NCBI RefSeq assembly: GCF_001293565.1
Contig: NZ_JXMU01000026.1
Span: forward strand, 1-55,162
DNA from: Ahrensia marina
GTDB taxonomy: Bacteria; Pseudomonadota; Alphaproteobacteria; Rhizobiales; Rhizobiaceae
Direction of reading: 5' to 3'
DNA length: 55,162 nt
The position numbers and the translations under genes are program-made. The notes beneath the pieces are model-generated. The model made no database searches. It was not told the DNA's origin and saw only the letters and a list, made by a program, of their open reading frames with translations. This document shows positions 54,812 to 55,162 of this stretch, piece by piece; the stretch's first letter is position 1, and every line of letters begins with the position of its first letter.

Positions 54812-54985
54812 TTAATATAGCGGAGAGACTGAGCGCGGTGAAATATCGCCGCGGGCAGGCATATTAGGTCCCAGCGTTTTGATGTGCGCAGCCAGACGTT
54901 TACGCAGCGGCAACTGACCCGCAGATCTTTGCTCAAACGGTGACAGTGCTTCATCCAGTGTTTCGATTGTAAGTGGCTTTGCCAT
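54812..54985 (-). CDS. Small conserved-looking protein of 57 residues, function unknown
   Basis: Minus-strand translation from the ATG at 54985 gives a 57-residue protein beginning MAKPLTIETLDEALSPFEQR and ending SPRSVSPLY. AAAGGA lies six bases upstream, a strong ribosome site. The sequence is hydrophilic, with several Arg/Lys residues in the centre and no membrane segment. I do not recognise the family. It is convergent with hbdA. An overlapping minus-strand frame at 54787-55017 is longer but has no ribosome site and a Cys/Trp-rich, unnatural composition. Confidence 0.7.
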   Translation of the reverse strand: MAKPLTIETLDEALSPFEQRSAGQLPLRKRLAAHIKTLGPNMPARGDISPRSVSPLY

Positions 54986-55065
54986 GGTGATTCCTTTGCA
55001 GCGCCTCCCAGGATCATAATACGCAGCGATTATGTTCTTTCAATGGAAAATTGTGCATCGCAGCA

Positions 55066-55162
55066 TTATCCTAAAGCATAGGTCTTGGCGACCGATTTGA
55101 CTGGATCATAATTGCGGACTAAATAGATTTCGTGGTGATTTGGCCGGTCGGCTTGCAGCCAC
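55066..55162 (-). CDS. Probable C-terminal end of a gene entering from the right edge
   Basis: On the minus strand the last 31 codons before a TAA at 55068-55066 read as a plausible protein tail (PNHHEIYLVRNYDPVKSVAK, then TYALG). The other two frames stop early. The fragment is too short to identify and could be chance. If real, the 57-residue gene follows it by about 80 bp. Confidence 0.35.
   Translation of the reverse strand, partial: WLQADRPNHHEIYLVRNYDPVKSVAKTYALG

Noticed and set aside
54787-55017. Minus-strand open frame of 76 residues
   Set aside because: It has Cys/Trp-rich composition and no ribosome site; the overlapping 57-residue frame from 54985 is better supported.
1-55162. 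CRISPR arrays, tRNA or rRNA genes, insertion sequences, prophage
   Set aside because: No regularly spaced repeats, cloverleaf-like sequences, transposase-like proteins or phage genes were seen on reading both strands; a tRNA search program could confirm this.

Overview
The window looks like the chromosome of an alphaproteobacterium of the order Hyphomicrobiales (Rhizobiales). The evidence is the housekeeping gene content and order on the right side (argJ, a GNAT gene and mutT; comF, grxC, a nitrilase, a DUF1178 gene and ubiG; lysC, ptsP, prfA, prmC, a DUF4167 gene and clpB), together with a PTS-Ntr enzyme I, FCD-type GntR regulators and a Flp pilin. Base composition looks moderate, near half G+C, which is low for soil rhizobia and would suit a marine lineage; that is inference. 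No rRNA, tRNA, insertion sequence, phage gene or CRISPR array was seen. Several genes start with TTG or GTG behind good ribosome binding sites.

Region 1 (1-3887): a dipeptide-type ABC uptake unit read leftward (regulator, binding protein, permease cut by the window edge), with a divergent aspartate-semialdehyde-dehydrogenase-like gene of archaeal/fungal type. A 5-3-5 palindrome lies between them.

Region 2 (3920-18384): a catabolic island. A leftward run of eleven tightly packed genes encodes an AldA-type aldehyde dehydrogenase, a YtfQRT-YjfF-type furanose ABC transporter, an enolase-superfamily sugar-acid dehydratase, a zinc alcohol dehydrogenase, a KduD-like SDR and a DctPQM TRAP transporter. 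Rightward run a FadR/FCD-type GntR regulator and a GMC oxidoreductase. Two tandem TTGGT-N3-ACCAA palindromes in the divergent promoter region are the likely operators. The genes suggest dual uptake of a sugar and its acid and non-phosphorylative oxidation, but lactonase, aldolase and kinase are absent and the substrate is unknown.

Region 3 (18433-26852): a fused indolepyruvate ferredoxin oxidoreductase and an Lrp/AsnC regulator, with a 14-bp motif repeated in inverted orientation around the regulator; a double-PAS GGDEF-EAL protein with both catalytic centres apparently intact; and an acyl-CoA synthetase.

Region 4 (26858-32586): a CelD-type acyltransferase and a Wzx-like flippase (surface polysaccharide), then secA with a good terminator.

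Region 5 (32815-50930): mostly conserved housekeeping genes: parvulin, argJ, mutT, a small membrane protein and Flp pilin with striking upstream palindromes, NDUFAF5-like methyltransferase, comF, grxC, nitrilase, ubiG, lysC, ptsP, prfA, prmC, DUF4167, CsbD and clpB.

Region 6 (51036-55162): two paralogous L,D-transpeptidases around a YjbR-type gene, the second with an altered active-site motif (SVGC instead of SHGC); a 3-hydroxybutyryl-CoA dehydrogenase; a 57-residue small protein; and the probable tail of another gene at the edge.
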